Part shown: in pieces, positions 13,501-28,500 of the stretch
How positions within the stretch are numbered: the first letter of the stretch is position 1
Layout: every line of letters starts with the position of its first letter
DNA from: Sclerurus mexicanus
Lineage: Eukaryota > Chordata > Aves > Passeriformes > Furnariidae
DNA: 64,000 nucleotides
Direction: 5' to 3'
Assembly: GCA_013396755.1 (NCBI GenBank)
Contig: VWZF01007459.1
Span: forward strand, 100,909-164,908
Notes under the pieces: model-generated
Seen by the model: the letters and a program-made list of their open reading frames with translations, nothing else
Told to the model about the DNA's origin: nothing
Database searches by the model: none
Translations under genes and position numbers: made by a program

Positions 13501-16500
13501 TTTCACAGAGCAGAAAGCTCAGTGAATGCATGAACAATTCAAATGAAAATGCAGTGCTGATAACGTTGAAATAAAGTCACTCGTGATATCACAGTAGCTG
13601 TTCACGTCCTAGGAACTGTTGCATTTTAGCTGCCTGGGATTAATATTTCAATTTTAAAATACATTGTAATGAATATATACTTCCTTGAGACTGTAATTGA
13701 AAGAGAATAGGTTTTATAAAAACTGTGATGTGTTTTAATTTTAAAAATCCACTCTGACATTTTTGAAAATCCAAAAAGAATTATTTTGGGGGTCCTTTTA
13801 ATTGTTGTTTATCCATTGAAAATACCTTCCTGTTGTGTTTCCTTGTTTTGCAGGCAAACTTGGTCACGGCGATACAAATAGAGTATATAAACCTAAAGTT
13901 ATAGAAGCCTTGCAAGGAATGTTTATTCGAAAAGTCTGTGCTGGGAGCCAGTCTTCCCTTGCCTTGACATCAACGGGGCAGGTAGGCAAAAACAAGCTTA
14001 CTCAAAATAACAGAGCTGGTGGACATGGTGTGGGTTCACTCACTTCAGCTTTTATCGTTTTGACTGTTGAGAAAATGTTCAACTAGTACTTAAGTAACAG
14101 TGAAGTTCTCAATTAGAGATTGAAGCACCTAATGTGCTGGAGTGACTCAAAATGTGCTGAAGAGTCCTGTGGAAGTAAACTTTGCAAGATTCTTGCTTAG
14201 CCACAAGAAAATGTAATTTTTAGATTAATAAAAGTAAGCAGTGTAAAATCAAATGGGATTCAGGAAACAAAAAGCAGTGAAATACTTGTAATTTTTAACA
14301 CATTAACCAATCAGGTGATCGATGGGGGATTTTTTTAAATGTAGGTGTATTTTAGAATGTAGGTGTTAATGAAAGTTTTACTTCTAATCTGAAAAGTCTC
14401 AGGAGAGCTTGGAGATAAATGTTGGGGTGCTAAATGAGGGCATGCCGTGTATGTGTAATACAACAAGCATTTCTGCTCCTGTAAGCTGAGTGGCCCCCAC
14501 CTCTGTGACTCAGGGGCAGTGGGTTTGCAGGGCGTGCATTAGGAACGTTGTGTCCGAAGTGGACTTGCAGTCACTGTGCTTTTCTGGTGTTCTGTCAGTT
14601 CCTGGTCACCAGTAACCCCAGTTTGTGTGTCTGTGGTTGTTGTGCTCCAGGTCTACGCGTGGGGCTGCGGGGCCTGCCTGGGCTGTGGCTCTTCAGAGGC
14701 AACTGCTCTCAGACCCAAGCTCATCGAGGAGCTGGCTGCCACGAGAATAGTGGATATTTCCATTGGGGACAGCCACTGCTTGGCACTTTCTCATGGTAAA
14801 AGGAATGAGGTGTGAAAATACATTATCCCCCTCTTGATGGAAAGCAGGTGTACCTCAGGTTTTGTTTTCTACTTTATGTTCACAGATAATGAAGTTTATG
14901 CTTGGGGTAACAATTCAATGGGGCAGTGTGGTCAGGGAAACTCTACTGGTCCCATTACTAAACCGAAGAAAGTGAGTGGTTTAGATGGAGTGGCAATTCA
15001 ACAGATTTCAGCAGGAACATCCCATAGCCTTGCCTGGACGGCTCTTCCGAGGGACAGGTAACAATGGCACTGGGGACAGGTATAACTTTCTTTTTATACA
15101 AGTCCACTTTGTGATACATTTAACTATTCCCTGAAGGTGTTAACCACACTGTGTGTTTGAGGTATTCTGCTTGTAATGTTTTGGACTGGAGAGTCTCCTG
15201 TCCCTCTCTCTCTCCCTCTTCCTCCCCTCCCCTTTATTACAAGTGAAAATATATCAGCACCAAGGATTTGGATGTTAGTTCTTTGTATGTGAAGATTTCT
15301 TAGCTCCTGTTGGACAAAACTTCCCTCTGTTTACTAAAATTTGAGAAGTTAGAGGGAGATGAAACAAATCAGTGTTTGTGTTTGCTTCTGAAGGGAGTTT
15401 TTATGGCTTAGGAAGTGTCCTGTAGTGTGACATGGAGTACACTAAGCAGGAGACTTTGGGAAAAGGGAAATTACTGAGGTGGATTTAGACAAATTTCTGT
15501 ATGGTTACTTCTTAACCTAAATTGAAAAGAGGTACCTAAATAAATGGTTTGGTTATTACGATACAATAACTCAAATAATACGTTGTTATACCAAAGACAA
15601 GAGCAAGGGATTGAGGTGAGTCAGTGAACTTTTACATATGGACTAATATAAAGGAATAGAAAAACCTTAGCTTAATATCTGGAAGATAACTCAAGAAGAA
15701 TTTCAAATGCCCTGTTTTCACAGGAGCTATCAATTAAGAAAATACTCAGACTCCCATAATACTAAGTGGTATTACTCCTTTTGAGCCCTGCCTGCCTTGT
15801 ATCAAAGTCTCTGTAATCTGGCATTTGTACTAAACCCAGCTTTGTGAGTGCTGGTCAGCATTTGCACTAATCAGATTAAATACGTACGGCTTTATGGCAC
15901 TGGAGGTGTTTCTGCTCATTAATGTAGAGGGTGTGATTGTGAAGAGTGTTAGAGAAAAGAGCAGCAGGGAAGTGGCTCTGCCGCAGTCGTGCTGCTTTGT
16001 TCCAAGGGAAGGACTGGAGAAGCGTGTGTTCAGCCTGCTGGAGCCGGTAACTCGTTGCAGTGTGAGTGTTTCCAGGGCTGAGTGTCCTCTGGTGTGTGAT
16101 TGCAGGCAGGTCGTGGCGTGGCACAGACCCTACTGCGTGGACCTGGAGGAAAGTACCTTCTCGCATCTTCGTTCCTTCCTGGAGCACTACTGTGACAAAA
16201 TCAACAGCGAAATTCCCCCCCTTCCTTTTCCTTCATCCAGGTACGTGCAGCACGTGGGTGCTACGGATGTGCATCATTTGGGTTTTCTGTGCAGCGTGGT
16301 GCTTGGCTGAGTCCTGGTTAGTCTGTTCTTTAACCAGCATCCCTCTGGTTTACTGGCTCGTTCAGCAGATAACACAGGAGCTTTACAGCCCCCAGTGTGG
16401 CAGGATCTTTTGTCTGCAATTTGTTTTCATTATGCACTGAATTAAATACTCTATTTCAGAGTTTTCTTTTGATACACATTTTGCTGTGTAGTTGAAGTGC

Positions 16501-19500
16501 ATTTACTGTTTCTGCTTTGTCAGTTCTTACTCCTGGAACAGTTTTTCAGAAGTTTAAGACTAGAAATTAATATCCTGACCTTTTGTTTTTGTGCTCCTAA
16601 ATCTTCTCATGGAACATGGCATTTATTACTTCTTAGAAGTGTGGGTTTTTTTCTCCATGAATGATTCATTTACCTCTATTTTTTGGATGATTTTCCCTTC
16701 TAAGTCGTGAGACCACTTTTGTAAAGTGAATGCCTCTTGGAACCATTGTCCTCAAAGACACTTCTCCATTGCAGTTGTGGGTTTTGTTCTTTAAGCAGGT
16801 TGGCACTGGGTTCTCAGAGGAGTTTCTTTTAGACTTCCAGTTGTAATTTACTTTTCTGGTATGAAAAATCAAAGGAGAGTTAAAAGCTTCGTGCGCTCCC
16901 TTAGTGAAGAGGGAGTAAGAGAGACTAAGAGGGCTGTACTTCTTTTTACAGGGAACATCACAATTTTCTTAAATTGTGTTTGAAGCTGCTTTCCAATCAC
17001 CTTGCACTTGCGCTGGCTGGGGGTGTAGCCACCAGCATTCTCGGCCGCCAGGCTGGGCCCCTCCGAAATCTCCTGTTCAGGCTGATGGACTCTTCTGTCC
17101 CTGATGAAATTCAGGAAGTAAGTCCTGCTGTGTTGTTCACATGTGAAATCTGTACCACTTTCTCTTCTTTCTTTGCCTGTGCAGTTAGAGGGCTGTCTGA
17201 CTGCCTGAAGTTGGCGCTCTGATAAACATGATTCTGACGTAACAGGTTGAGTCATTAAAGTTAAAACTGTAGTCACCATCACTGTTCTCTGATGCGAAGG
17301 CACAGGAGAATGTTTGCATAAGGATTTCAAAAAGCTGCTTTATTTTGTAACTTTTAAATTAATCTTCCTTGTAATAACGAGCCTAAAGTGTTAATGTTTT
17401 GGATTGGGTAAGTAACTTAGTTGAGTAATTCCAAGATGCACTTTTACAGGAAATAGCAGGTTTTTTGCTCTCACTTCCTTCTTCAATGTGCTGCCTATCT
17501 TTGCATCACAGCATAAAAGGTTGGTGTGCTGTTGCGTGACAGAATTCTGATGTTAAATGAAATAAAGCAGATGTTTGGGGTATGTGTGATGTACTATATT
17601 TTTTAGAGATACAGATGAGTTGATCATTTCCCCTCCCCCACTGAAGAAGTGTTTTCTGCTGCTCTAATTTTAGGTTGTAATTGAGACTCTGTCAGTAGGA
17701 GCAACTATGCTGCTTCCTCCACTGCGAGAGAGAATGGAATTGCTGCATTCCCTTCTACCCCAAGGTCCTGATAGATGGGAGAGCTTATCAAAAGGACAGG
17801 TAAGGGCAAGGGAAAATATGCCATGCTTTGAGAGCAGCTGTGGTTTGCTTTGGCTTTTCCTGTAGAACATTCTGAACTGAGGTGAGGCTCGTTTGCTGAG
17901 TGCCAGCACATTCCTGGTGAGATGCAGTGCAAAGCCCAACACAGCAGAGTCTGGAGGTGGCCTGGCTAACCCAGAATGCAGTGAGACAGGGATGTTTCCC
18001 CAGGTGAAGGCTGGCTACAGACAGCTTAGGAATTGCTGTGTCAGCACGTCCAGACAAGTATAAGGACTAGTCTACTTTGAGTACTAGTTCGATTTAACGA
18101 GTCTGGGTAACAAAAAATTAATTGTTTGCTGGGAAGAATACTTGTATAATGCTGTCCCTACATGGATTTCAACCTACTTTGCAAAGATGATTGCAGTGTT
18201 CCTTTTGTCTTTTTTGAATGCAAAGGACAGAAATTAATGCAGGTTAGGAGACTTGCCCAGTGTCCTACAAATGGAAGGAAAGAGATTCCAGGAACATCTG
18301 TTCCTGTCTTTGAGGGCAGTAGGAACTGAAGCTTCAGCAGTAGTCTCAGATTAAAATATGAGCAAAACTATTGTTCAGTTCTGCACACGTAGCATCCTGG
18401 TCAAAACCTTTTTTTATACACTGAAGAAGAGACTGACTTACACTTGATACTGAAACTATGAAGGAGAATCTTCTGATTCTTATTTTACAGAGTTGCGAAG
18501 ATGAGTGTTGGTACAAACCAAAACCCCTGACAATTACTGGGGCAGGACAAGTTTAGGTTTTTCAGCACTGCTGAGGGTGAAGGTCATTACTCTGCCCCTG
18601 CCACCTCGCTTGGTCTAATGTGTGCTTGTTCTGCTTTTTGTCCTTTTTCCTTTGTACAGCCTAGAATAGTTGTGTGTTCCCCAGCAGCCCCCCAGATAAT
18701 CAGATGACTACAACAAACTGGAGAAAACATTCAGTCCAATGTCTAATACCTCTCTCTTCATCTCAGATTTTTACTAGCTCTGGTCATCTAATTCAGATAT
18801 ATTTATCATTTCTCTGATACTGCAGATCTGCAGGAAAAGCTGTAGGTTTTTGGTAGAGTCCTCCAGCTTGTTTCTGTGTCTCATTACATATTTCCATTGT
18901 AACTATGCCTAATCCCATTTTCTTCTTAGCTCCTTGTTTTACCCTCCTTAACAAAGAGTGTTTTTTATCTCTCTAAACACTTTCCTTCAGAGAATGCAGC
19001 TGGACATCATCCTGACAAGCCTGCAGGATCACACCCACGTAGCCTCCCTGCTTGGCTACAGCTCCCCGTCAGACACCACGGAGACATCCTCGCTGTGCGT
19101 CAGCTACGGAAACCTCTCGGATCAAACCTACGCTGCCCAGAGCAGCCACCCAGACACACACCTGGCTGAAATCTTAATGAAGACTCTCCTGAGGAATCTG
19201 GGCTTTTACACAGTGTGTATTCCTTGATTCATTCTTTAAAATCAGAATGAATTTGGGATACCTAGAAGGGTTAATTTTTTTGTTTATCTAAAGTAGCAGT
19301 GCCATATGTGTTTGTCCTGAAGTGGACTAAAATCAGTTAAATCTGCAATAACATGTTTTTATAGTGGTGTTTATTGCTTAAGATGACATATGTAAATGCA
19401 GCTGGTTTCATATCAGACTATTTTATTGCTCTTGCTTGGGCTCCAAATCTTTTGGCAGACAGAGTGTAACACAAGAAGGAAGTTGATTGTGTGGAATGTT

Positions 19501-22500
19501 TTTAGTCGGTGTGATCTCAGCCACCTGGGAGCAATAGGAGACAGCAGGAGCATGAACCTGTGTAACTGCACTGGGGGAACCACCTGGGGCCTGTTACCTG
19601 ACTGAGCATCCTGTGCATCAGCCCACAATAGAGCCTAAAGGATTGTTACTTATTTGAACGTACTGTGATTTGGGGGGCAGGTGAGGGGGTGGGTTTTTTC
19701 ATCCAGTTATCCTTGGTGAGTTGAATCAAAACGTTGGTGCATCTGAAAGAACCCTTTTTCACTTGACAGCCATCACAGTCACTGCTGTGGCATTCTGAAC
19801 AGTTGTCATTTGAAGTGTGGTTATCCCATGATCCAGCTACATGTAGTAAAGAAAAAAAGTTTCTTTTTAAGATGACTGTGAGGTTTCATGGCACTGGGAG
19901 CAGAGTTAATTGTTCTTTTTCTCTCCCCTCTTTCTGTCTTAATAGGACCAAGCCTTTGGAGAACTGGAAAAAAACAGTGATAAATTTTTACTAGGTACAT
20001 CCTCATCAGAAAACAGCCAGCCTGCTCATCTTCATGAGCTTTTATGCTCACTGCAGAAACAGTTGCTGGCTTATTGCCACATCAACAGTGTCAGTGAGGT
20101 GTGTGTCCTTATTTTCATCATTGAGGAGAGAAAAAAATTAATTCAATATTCAGAAGAACCAGAACGTTGTAAGGTTCCTGTTGCAAATCTGAGTATTTTC
20201 AAGCTGAATTGATTTAAATCATGAACCTTTTAAATGTATTTACAGAATTATTCTTCTGTTGGTTTGTTTCCTTGTAGAATTCCAGCAGCGTGGCCCTGCT
20301 TCACAAACACCTTCAGCTTCTGTTGCCTCATGCTACAGACATCTATTCCCGTTCTGCGACGCTGCTGAAGGAGAGCTCTTGGAATGGCAGCGTTGGGGAA
20401 AAGCTGAGAGGTAAATGTTCGTGGAAGAGTCAGTGTTGATGGCTCTGTCAGCTTAGATTTGAGTAATAAAATACCTTATTTTTCCTATATCTGCATAAAG
20501 TGGACATCCCAAGCCTCCCCCAAAGGAGGAGTTTCGGTGTCCACCCAGGGGTAGCATCTGGTTTGTGTTTTGGTAGAACATTTTGCATGCAGGGAGAACA
20601 CAGAATGAAGAAGACATTGCCTCTGTGCGTTATTGCTTCAGTTTTGTTCGTTCTAGAGTTCTTTTTTTGGAAGTACTGTTTTTGGGATCACTGAAAAGTG
20701 TGTAAGTAAAATGTGGAATAGTTAACAATTATTAACCAAACCCATCAATTCAACGTGTGCTGTTGGGACATTCTGAGAAAGCCGAGGCCTTCTGTGCAAT
20801 TCCTTGACTTGTTAAACGGCCTTGTTGTGCTTGGCATATAATTACAGAAGTGTAACTAATCCAGCGTTGCTTTCCCCTCTGCAGATGTCATTTATGTCTC
20901 AGCTGCTGGCAGCATGCTCTCTCAGATTGTCAACTCTCTGCTGTTGCTGCCAGTGTCAGTAGCTCGGCCCTTGCTGAGTTACCTGCTCGATCTGTTGCCC
21001 CCTTTGGATCGTCTCAACAGACTGTTGCCTGCTGCAGCCCTCTTGGAAGATCAAGAATTACAGTGGCCTCTTCATGGTAAGTAGTGACTAACCTGCTTTT
21101 CATCTGAAAAGTAAAGAATAGCTCCTTTTTCTAGTGGAAGTTTAACTTTCCCTTTTAAGATGGCTTTTTTCTTTTTGTAAAGTGTGTCTTGCTAAATCTC
21201 CTTTTCAGTTTCCTAAATGCATTAACATCCCTTGCTGGGAAATGTTTTTTTCTGCTTTAATTGAGTGCAGTCTCCAGTTGTACCAGGTACCTCTATGTGT
21301 TTATCAGAACACAGAGAAGTGTGTCTTGGACACAAGAGGCCTGTGCTGCTGCTGTGCTTAACACGTTACCTGCTCTGCTTGTCCTGCCTGCTCTTCCTTC
21401 AGTTTGCAGGGTGTTGGTTGAGGGGCAGATCTGCTGTTAACAGGGAAACTGAGCGACACCTGCCATTAATTTTGCTAATTTTGGAATTGTTTGTGACATC
21501 TGGGCAACAGTGACTAATTTGACAATTAATCCTTTCAGGTGGCCCCGAGTTAATTGATCCTGCCGGTGTGCCCTTGCCCCAGCCTGCCCAGTCCTGGGTG
21601 TGGCTGGTTGACCTGGAGAGGACGGTGGCCTTGCTCATTGGGAGGTGCCTTGGGGGGATGCTCCAAGGTCCCCCAGTGTCCCCTGAGGAGCAGGACACGG
21701 CCTACTGGCTCAAGACACCGCTTTTCAGTGATGGCGTGGAAATGGACATTCCTCATTTAGGTAAACTGCTAAACAAGTGTTGAATGGTCCTTGGAAATAT
21801 TTGTGTTCCCTTTGGAGGTTTCTGGTGATGTTTGAGAAAGTCCGTGTGCTCGGGGTTTGTCTTGTAGCAGTGTTGTGTGTTTGTGTAGTTACACAAAAAG
21901 CTGCAAAACGGATGCTTAAGTATATGAAGTAGTTTACAAGGGGTCTTGGAAATGAAAGGGAAGAAAAAAATATGCAATTTCTCAGTTGAAAGAACAGACT
22001 TCACTGACTTAATTTTAGATGTTTTAGATGCTCAGCATTTAGAAGACGCAGCAGGGGCTCCATTTTTCATATTAATTATTGGAGAATATTATCTCACATT
22101 CTACTTGCAAAGTAAATTTCTTAGTCATTAATAGTATTACTCCTATTAATGACTAACTTCAGTCTTTATGATCTACCAGAACTGGTAATGACTCAGCATT
22201 AGTATTATAGTCCCCCCTTGCTATCTGAGCAGTGCACTTGCTTCTGTCCTTTGTTGGCTCTTAGCTCACATCTCTGTTCCATCCCCCGCTGGTTCTGAGC
22301 AGACAACTCCAAGACTTATTTACAAGATGGAGTGTTTTGAAATGGGGCCAGGCAGTAATTGCAAGCTGTGCAGTCCAGGTGGGATTAATGATACAGATTT
22401 ATGTTGTTTAAGAGGAGTTGGAGAACGTTTCTAAATCTTTATAGGTTTTATGTAAATTATAACTCCTAAGTCACTTCCCTGTCTAATGTAAATTCGTGGT

Positions 22501-25500
22501 AGGGCAATGAGATGTCTTGATGCTTTTTAATTTTTTTTTTATTAATTGGAGAGTGCTTTTAGCTGGTTGTGTGTAATCCTCAAAATTTGCAGAGTTTGAT
22601 TCTTGGGTATTTCCCTTGTGTTAGACAAATGCATGAGCTCCTTGTTGGAAGTGGCCCTGTCTGGAAACGAGGAGCAGAAGCCCTTTGATTATAAGCTGAG
22701 ACCTGAGATTACAGTCTATGTTGATTTGGCCTTGGGTTGTACAAAGGAGCCAGCGAGGAGCCTCTGGATCAGTATGCAAGACTATGCTGTTAGTAAAGGT
22801 AAGGCCTTGAAAATGTGTGAGTGTGTGTTAAAAGCACATCCATGCTTGAACTGCGCTCCTGGCACAGTCCTGTGTTTTCTTTGGCAATGAATTTTAATTC
22901 TGCAAAATGATATAAACTTTATTGTTATGTTCCACAACCTTTCCTTTGCTATTTCTCTTTACTTACTTTTGACATTGATTTCAGTTTTGGCACACATGTA
23001 GTTCAGAGTTGTTTTTCCTTCTGAACTGGTAAGAAGAAACTCATTTGCTTACTCAGTTGTTGGTTTTTCTGTTTTTCTAGTAGAGCAGGATAAAACTTAC
23101 AATTAAATAGGAAAATTAATGAGGAGGAGATGGGGGAAGGCAAAAGTAACTTGCAAAGTATGTTAGGAATGGAATGAAGGGTTAAGTCATCTTTTGTTTT
23201 ATAAGTCTTTGGAAGGCTGGCCTTACAGTATTAAAAGTTCTTTATGCTTAGAGCCTAAAATCTGTGTTCCTGCTCAAGCTTTCCGGGTTCCTTTAGTAAG
23301 TTCCACTGTGCATTGTAGTTGTACTGTAACTCTGCTGTATGCAGAGGTGATTTTCCTCTATCTCTGGCCAAGCTGAGCAGGGTGAAGGAAATAGCAAATG
23401 GTATTGTGTGTCTGTTGAGAGCAACAGAGAGGATTCTGTTAGAGAATTCCACAGAAGCAGAAATTCCAGTAAAAAATGAAATGCTGGTTATCTGTTTGCA
23501 AGATCTGAGATGATTGGGCTGGTATGTGTAACTTTGGCTGTGGAATTGGGCTCTTTAGAAGAACCATTGGATGTGGTTCTGCTCTATTCACAATGCACAC
23601 TGCCTGAGGAGCAGGTGTGTTAGATAAACTGAATGTGGCCAGGGAAGGCTTTGTCATTTCTACAGCTCTTTACAAGGATTCATAGAGAACATGTAATAGA
23701 AAAAAATATTCTGAAGGGTTCTTGTAAAAGGAAGTGGGACAGTAAATTTTTTCCCCTGTGGAAAGTGATGGTGCTTCGTGGAAGTTTGCTTGACAGTTTG
23801 GTTATTTTGTAGTACAACAATATTATTTTTGTAATGGTTGTTTTTAAAGTGGGGAAAAGATTTTTTGAAATGAGAAAGTCGGTTTTCAAACCTTAATTTC
23901 AGAACCTGAAGATGTCTCTTGTGAATATTAGCAGTGGAGTTTGTGCTCAAGCTTGAGCAGTTGTCTTCCCTGCTGGAGATAAGGCTTTTCCCTGTAAGCA
24001 AGCTGTGAAACGATGCTGGGCTGTGGTTTCAAACACGGGGAAAAGAGCAGAAGGTCTCGACTGTGGAGTGTTCCTGAACAAGTTCCGTGGGAACTGGTGG
24101 CCCAGAAGAGAAGAGCTCCAGTTTGCTGGTGTTCCTTGAAAGGTTTCTGTCTACTCTGAGTCTCTGGTGGCAGTTTGTGTGCACAGCCTTGGCCAGCAGA
24201 CCGAAGGGCCTGGGGCAGACAGACAAACCCACTCTGGTCTGAAGCAACCTGGGTACGAGCGATCAGTGCTGAGCTTTTCTAAGCATTAGAGATTCTGCTA
24301 AACTGAAGGGTTTAAATGGGTGAAGACTTTTTTATGATGTCACTGAAAACACTTCTGTTTGTTGTCAACAGCCAGTTTTGATGAGTCCTTTCTGTTTTCA
24401 GACTGGGATACTGCAACCCTAAGCAATGAGTCACTCCTAGACACGGTGTCCAGATTCGTCCTCGCAGCTCTTCTGAAGCATACAAGTTTACTTAGTCAAG
24501 CCTGTGGTGAGAGCAGGCAAGTAACTTCAAGCTGCTTGTGAAAGTTGAGGTTGAATTTTTGAAAGGATGTTGGAGTGATTTTTTTCTGGCTTGGGTGTCC
24601 TTTTTTTGCAGGTACCAGCCTGGCAAGGCCTTGGCAGAAGTGTACCGCTGTGTGTATAAGGTTCGGAGCCGCTTGCTTGCCTGCAAGAACATGGAGCTTA
24701 TTCAGACCAGATCATCCTCAAGGGACAGATGGGTAAGGCTGGAGATCTCTTTTCAGTTCTTCATGCTTGCCTGGGTGTTAAGAAATTACATACTCTTAGT
24801 TTCGTGTCTGTTGCTGGTGTTTTTGTTGCATCTCGTTGAAAGCTTTTAGGAGTTTTCAAGTGGAAAAGGGCAGTGTATAATCAGTAGTCTGTTAGTCTGT
24901 AGTACACGTGGTATTGAATCCATTGGAGCCAAGGATTCATTGGCAGCATTTGCCTGGAGCTCAGCCTTAAGCCTGGCCTTACCTGTGACCGTGGCTCCAG
25001 AGTGCTGGGCTGTAGAAGCCTAGAGCTGAGGTGGAGGTGGCTTAGCTCTGTGGAACAGGCCACAGCTCGCTCTGGCTGCCATTCCTGAATCCAGCTGAGT
25101 TTGCTGGGCCTCTGATCTCTGTACCTGCTTTACTCACCCCTTCTCCCTTCCTGGCTGGATTATCTTCCTGGTCCTAACATTACTGTGACCTGTCCTTGTC
25201 AGCCCTACATGCATGTGTGCCGTGATAGCCCTGGGCCTGATGCCAGCATGCTGCAGCCTCTGAACCATTTTATTAAGCCAGGTCAGAACTGGTGATGGAA
25301 ATGTTCACTGAATTCCTCAGGGTTGGGGCCTTTTGGGGTTTACAAATACTCCTTAAAGCAGGATTCAGGTTTCTCTGGTAGGATTTTTAATTGTGGTTTA
25401 TAACCTGTTTTTAACCCACAAAATTCTCATGTGACATCAGGATTAGGAGGGTTTCTGTCTGTATTGTAAAGCACCAGTGGTGCTCTTTAAAGCCATGTGT

Positions 25501-28500
25501 GTGTGTTGCCCACTTTTAGTTAAGACTGGGGGATGTGTGTCTTGGCCATTCCTTTCTCAGGTCTGACATATCTCAAGAGATTCCTCTGAAAGTACAGGGG
25601 ATGTGTTCAATAAGCTCTGTTACTCCCAGAAATCCTCAAAGTTACTGTGCAGATGCAGTACAGCAAATCTGATATATGGAGTGGATTTGTTGTTTCAGAT
25701 TTAATACTTGTGGGGGAAGTATCTGGTTTGCATTTGCATAGTAAGCACAGGCCTGGTGATAGAATGGTGAGAGCAAAGAAGCCAGAGGAATGGTGACCAT
25801 GATATGCTGCTACCGAGGTCACCTGGGGCTTTTTCAGATAAGTTATGTTGGTGGGATGTTTTTGTCCCAGGTTTTGTAGGGTTAATTATCTTCTAAAGTA
25901 TTCCAAAACCTCTCATGGAACTGCATGTTTCTAAGCTTTGCGTTCTTCAGATTGTTTAAAGCTGCTTCCTTGTACTGGAAAATTACCTGTTTGGTAATGT
26001 GTATTTTGCTGGTCAGCACTTACATCCTCAAATTGAAGGGAAGCATCAACTCAGCTACATCCACTCAATCAAAAAAACCCATTACGTTCAGATTCCAAGA
26101 CCATTAATCTTCTCGTGCACCTCATATGCTAATCTTACATCTTTGGGATGTGAATCTGGTCATTTCATGGAAGTAAAAGGGAGGGAAAGAACTGCAAAGA
26201 ATTAAAACAGGAACATATTTGCTATCACTCTAAGTAACAAAATCCTATCCATCAAAGTAAGTTTTATCACATTCATGTTCTTTTTAAGGGAATAATTTTT
26301 ATAATTCAACAGAATGAAGTTTCTAAAGGCTTTGATGCTGCTGAAGTGTGAAAGTTTGACTGCAGAGTCTAAGCATTGCAAGGAGACATTTTTCTGTAAA
26401 TAATCTGACTACTGGTTACTGGGGGAAAATTAAATTTTCCAACTAACAGATTTAGAGCCTCTGATGCAAACAGCTGTTGTTGCTTATTTCACAGACTATC
26501 AAAATTATCTTTTTGATAGGAAAAAATCCTTACTCAGTACCCGTGTCCTTTTACATTCATCTTTCCTTTTGGGGAGAAGTTTTCACTTAATGTTCATTGG
26601 TTTGTTTTTGAATCAAGATGCTGGATAACCAAGAATCTGCTGATGTTGACACCCAAGAACATTCTTTTACTCGTACAATCGATGAAGAAGCAGAAATGGA
26701 GGAGCAGGCAGAACGTGACAGAGAGGAAGGACACCCAGAACAGGAAGATGAAGAGGAGGAAAGAGAACATGAAGTTATGACAGCTGGTAGTAAGTACGAG
26801 TTATGTGTCAGTAATGCACTGTCCTTTGGAAGGACGGTGTCCTTTCCTCTCTGAGGTAGAACGGAGACGTTATTTGAAAGATTTGGCTGCATAAACATTG
26901 GGAGAAGTTTATTTTTATAAAGTGGTGTAGTGGTTTTGTTGGTTCAGGGGAGTCTTCAGATACAAGGGAATGTGAATTCCAGGCAAGGGCACTGCGTGTG
27001 TGGGCAGTTCCCAGGGCACCTGACATACAGCTGCCCTTCTTCCATGCACTGTCTGCAACACCAGTAGGTTTCATGCTGCTTCCTCTGAAGTTCTTGGCAA
27101 TAGATCTCTGAGTTCTCCTCAGTATTTACATACAGAATTTTTGCTGCGTTTGTCTTATTTTATGTAGTGAGCTTTGAAGGGTAATGTTATTCTGAAGTTT
27201 GGAAACAAAGCTGCTGAAAACAGTGGGTTGACAGTTGGAATTCACTCCTGTCTTTGAATATCTCTTGGATAGAGTTTGGTATTTGTAACACTATTTGCAA
27301 TACTTTCTCATGGGGTTTCTAAAAATCTTGTATTCCTCAGAAGATAACTTGGAAAAGGTAAACTCTGCAAACTGTTATTATAGTGATGAGGGCTTGTAAT
27401 CTGGCTCAGTGGGATAGTTAATCCTTAATTTTTCCAGTTTCACTGAAGCAACACACAGTCACGCAGGTCTGGTTTCCCTGTTGTTAACTCAGCATTCCCA
27501 AGGACAGCAGTTGTGTTGGCCTGGGAAACTTTCTCTGCAGTGTATGAAGCTTAAAAAGTACAATTGGCTGACTTGAAGTATTTTTCATACACGCATAGTT
27601 TTTTCCTTTTCCAAGTATTGTTCCTCTGGATTCTGTTAGAATGTTTTTCCAGCCTCTGCTCTCATCACTCATTTATTTTGCTGATAGTTCCCCACTAGGA
27701 TTCCCATGTTTCTCTTTGAGATCTCACAGAGCAGCATTATTTTATCCCTTTAGTCTTCTGTGGTGTGTCATTACATGGATGATGCAGTGGGCTTTCCTGG
27801 AGGTTGCTGTGGGGCTGAAGGCACATTCATGAGATCATTTATGATTCCAGGAGGTGTTCGTGTGTTACCAGTTTAGTAGATGCAATATGGTTTTGCTGCT
27901 TGCTATGCCATTAACCCAGGCAAATGCTCAGAGGTCTCAAATTCCACCTGCACAGGGTTTCTGGGCACAGTAAAGGAAATGTATCCAGAAATACCCAGGC
28001 AGACAGCAGTGTTATGTGCACGAATAAGTAGGAAGATGATGACTGTTTGACTGGAGTTCCCAAGGGAAGCTGATCCTGACATGCAGAGCTCAGTTTGTGT
28101 CCCTGGTGCCTTGCTGCTTCTAGCTATTCATGCCGATTAGGAAAGTCTTTAGGTTTCCCTCTGCCTTTCCCAAAGGGAACTCAATCTTTAAAATGATTAA
28201 GTCAAGAGAACTTTGGGCCTTTGGACAGGGATGAGGAGGTCTCTCATACAGCTTCTCTAGAAGAATCTGGCACCCAAGACAACAGCAGAATTAAGTGAAG
28301 CGAAGGCTGAGGATTCTGATGGAATCTTAATGAAGTACTGCCCAAAGCTACTCCAAGCCTGGAACTGTTTCAGTATTGGAGATGCACTGCAGTCTGGAAC
28401 ACAGATTTACAGAAGCATTGCTTTTATGTGTCTGCTAAAAGGCAAACGTGAAATAATCTCTTTCTCTTTAATGCCATGCAAACAGGAGTTGGGTTGCAGT

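Noticed and set aside
26618..26620. ATG at the first base of exon c21 as an alternative start
   Set aside because: It lies directly after an acceptor and continues the upstream frame; no promoter or UTR evidence supports initiation here.
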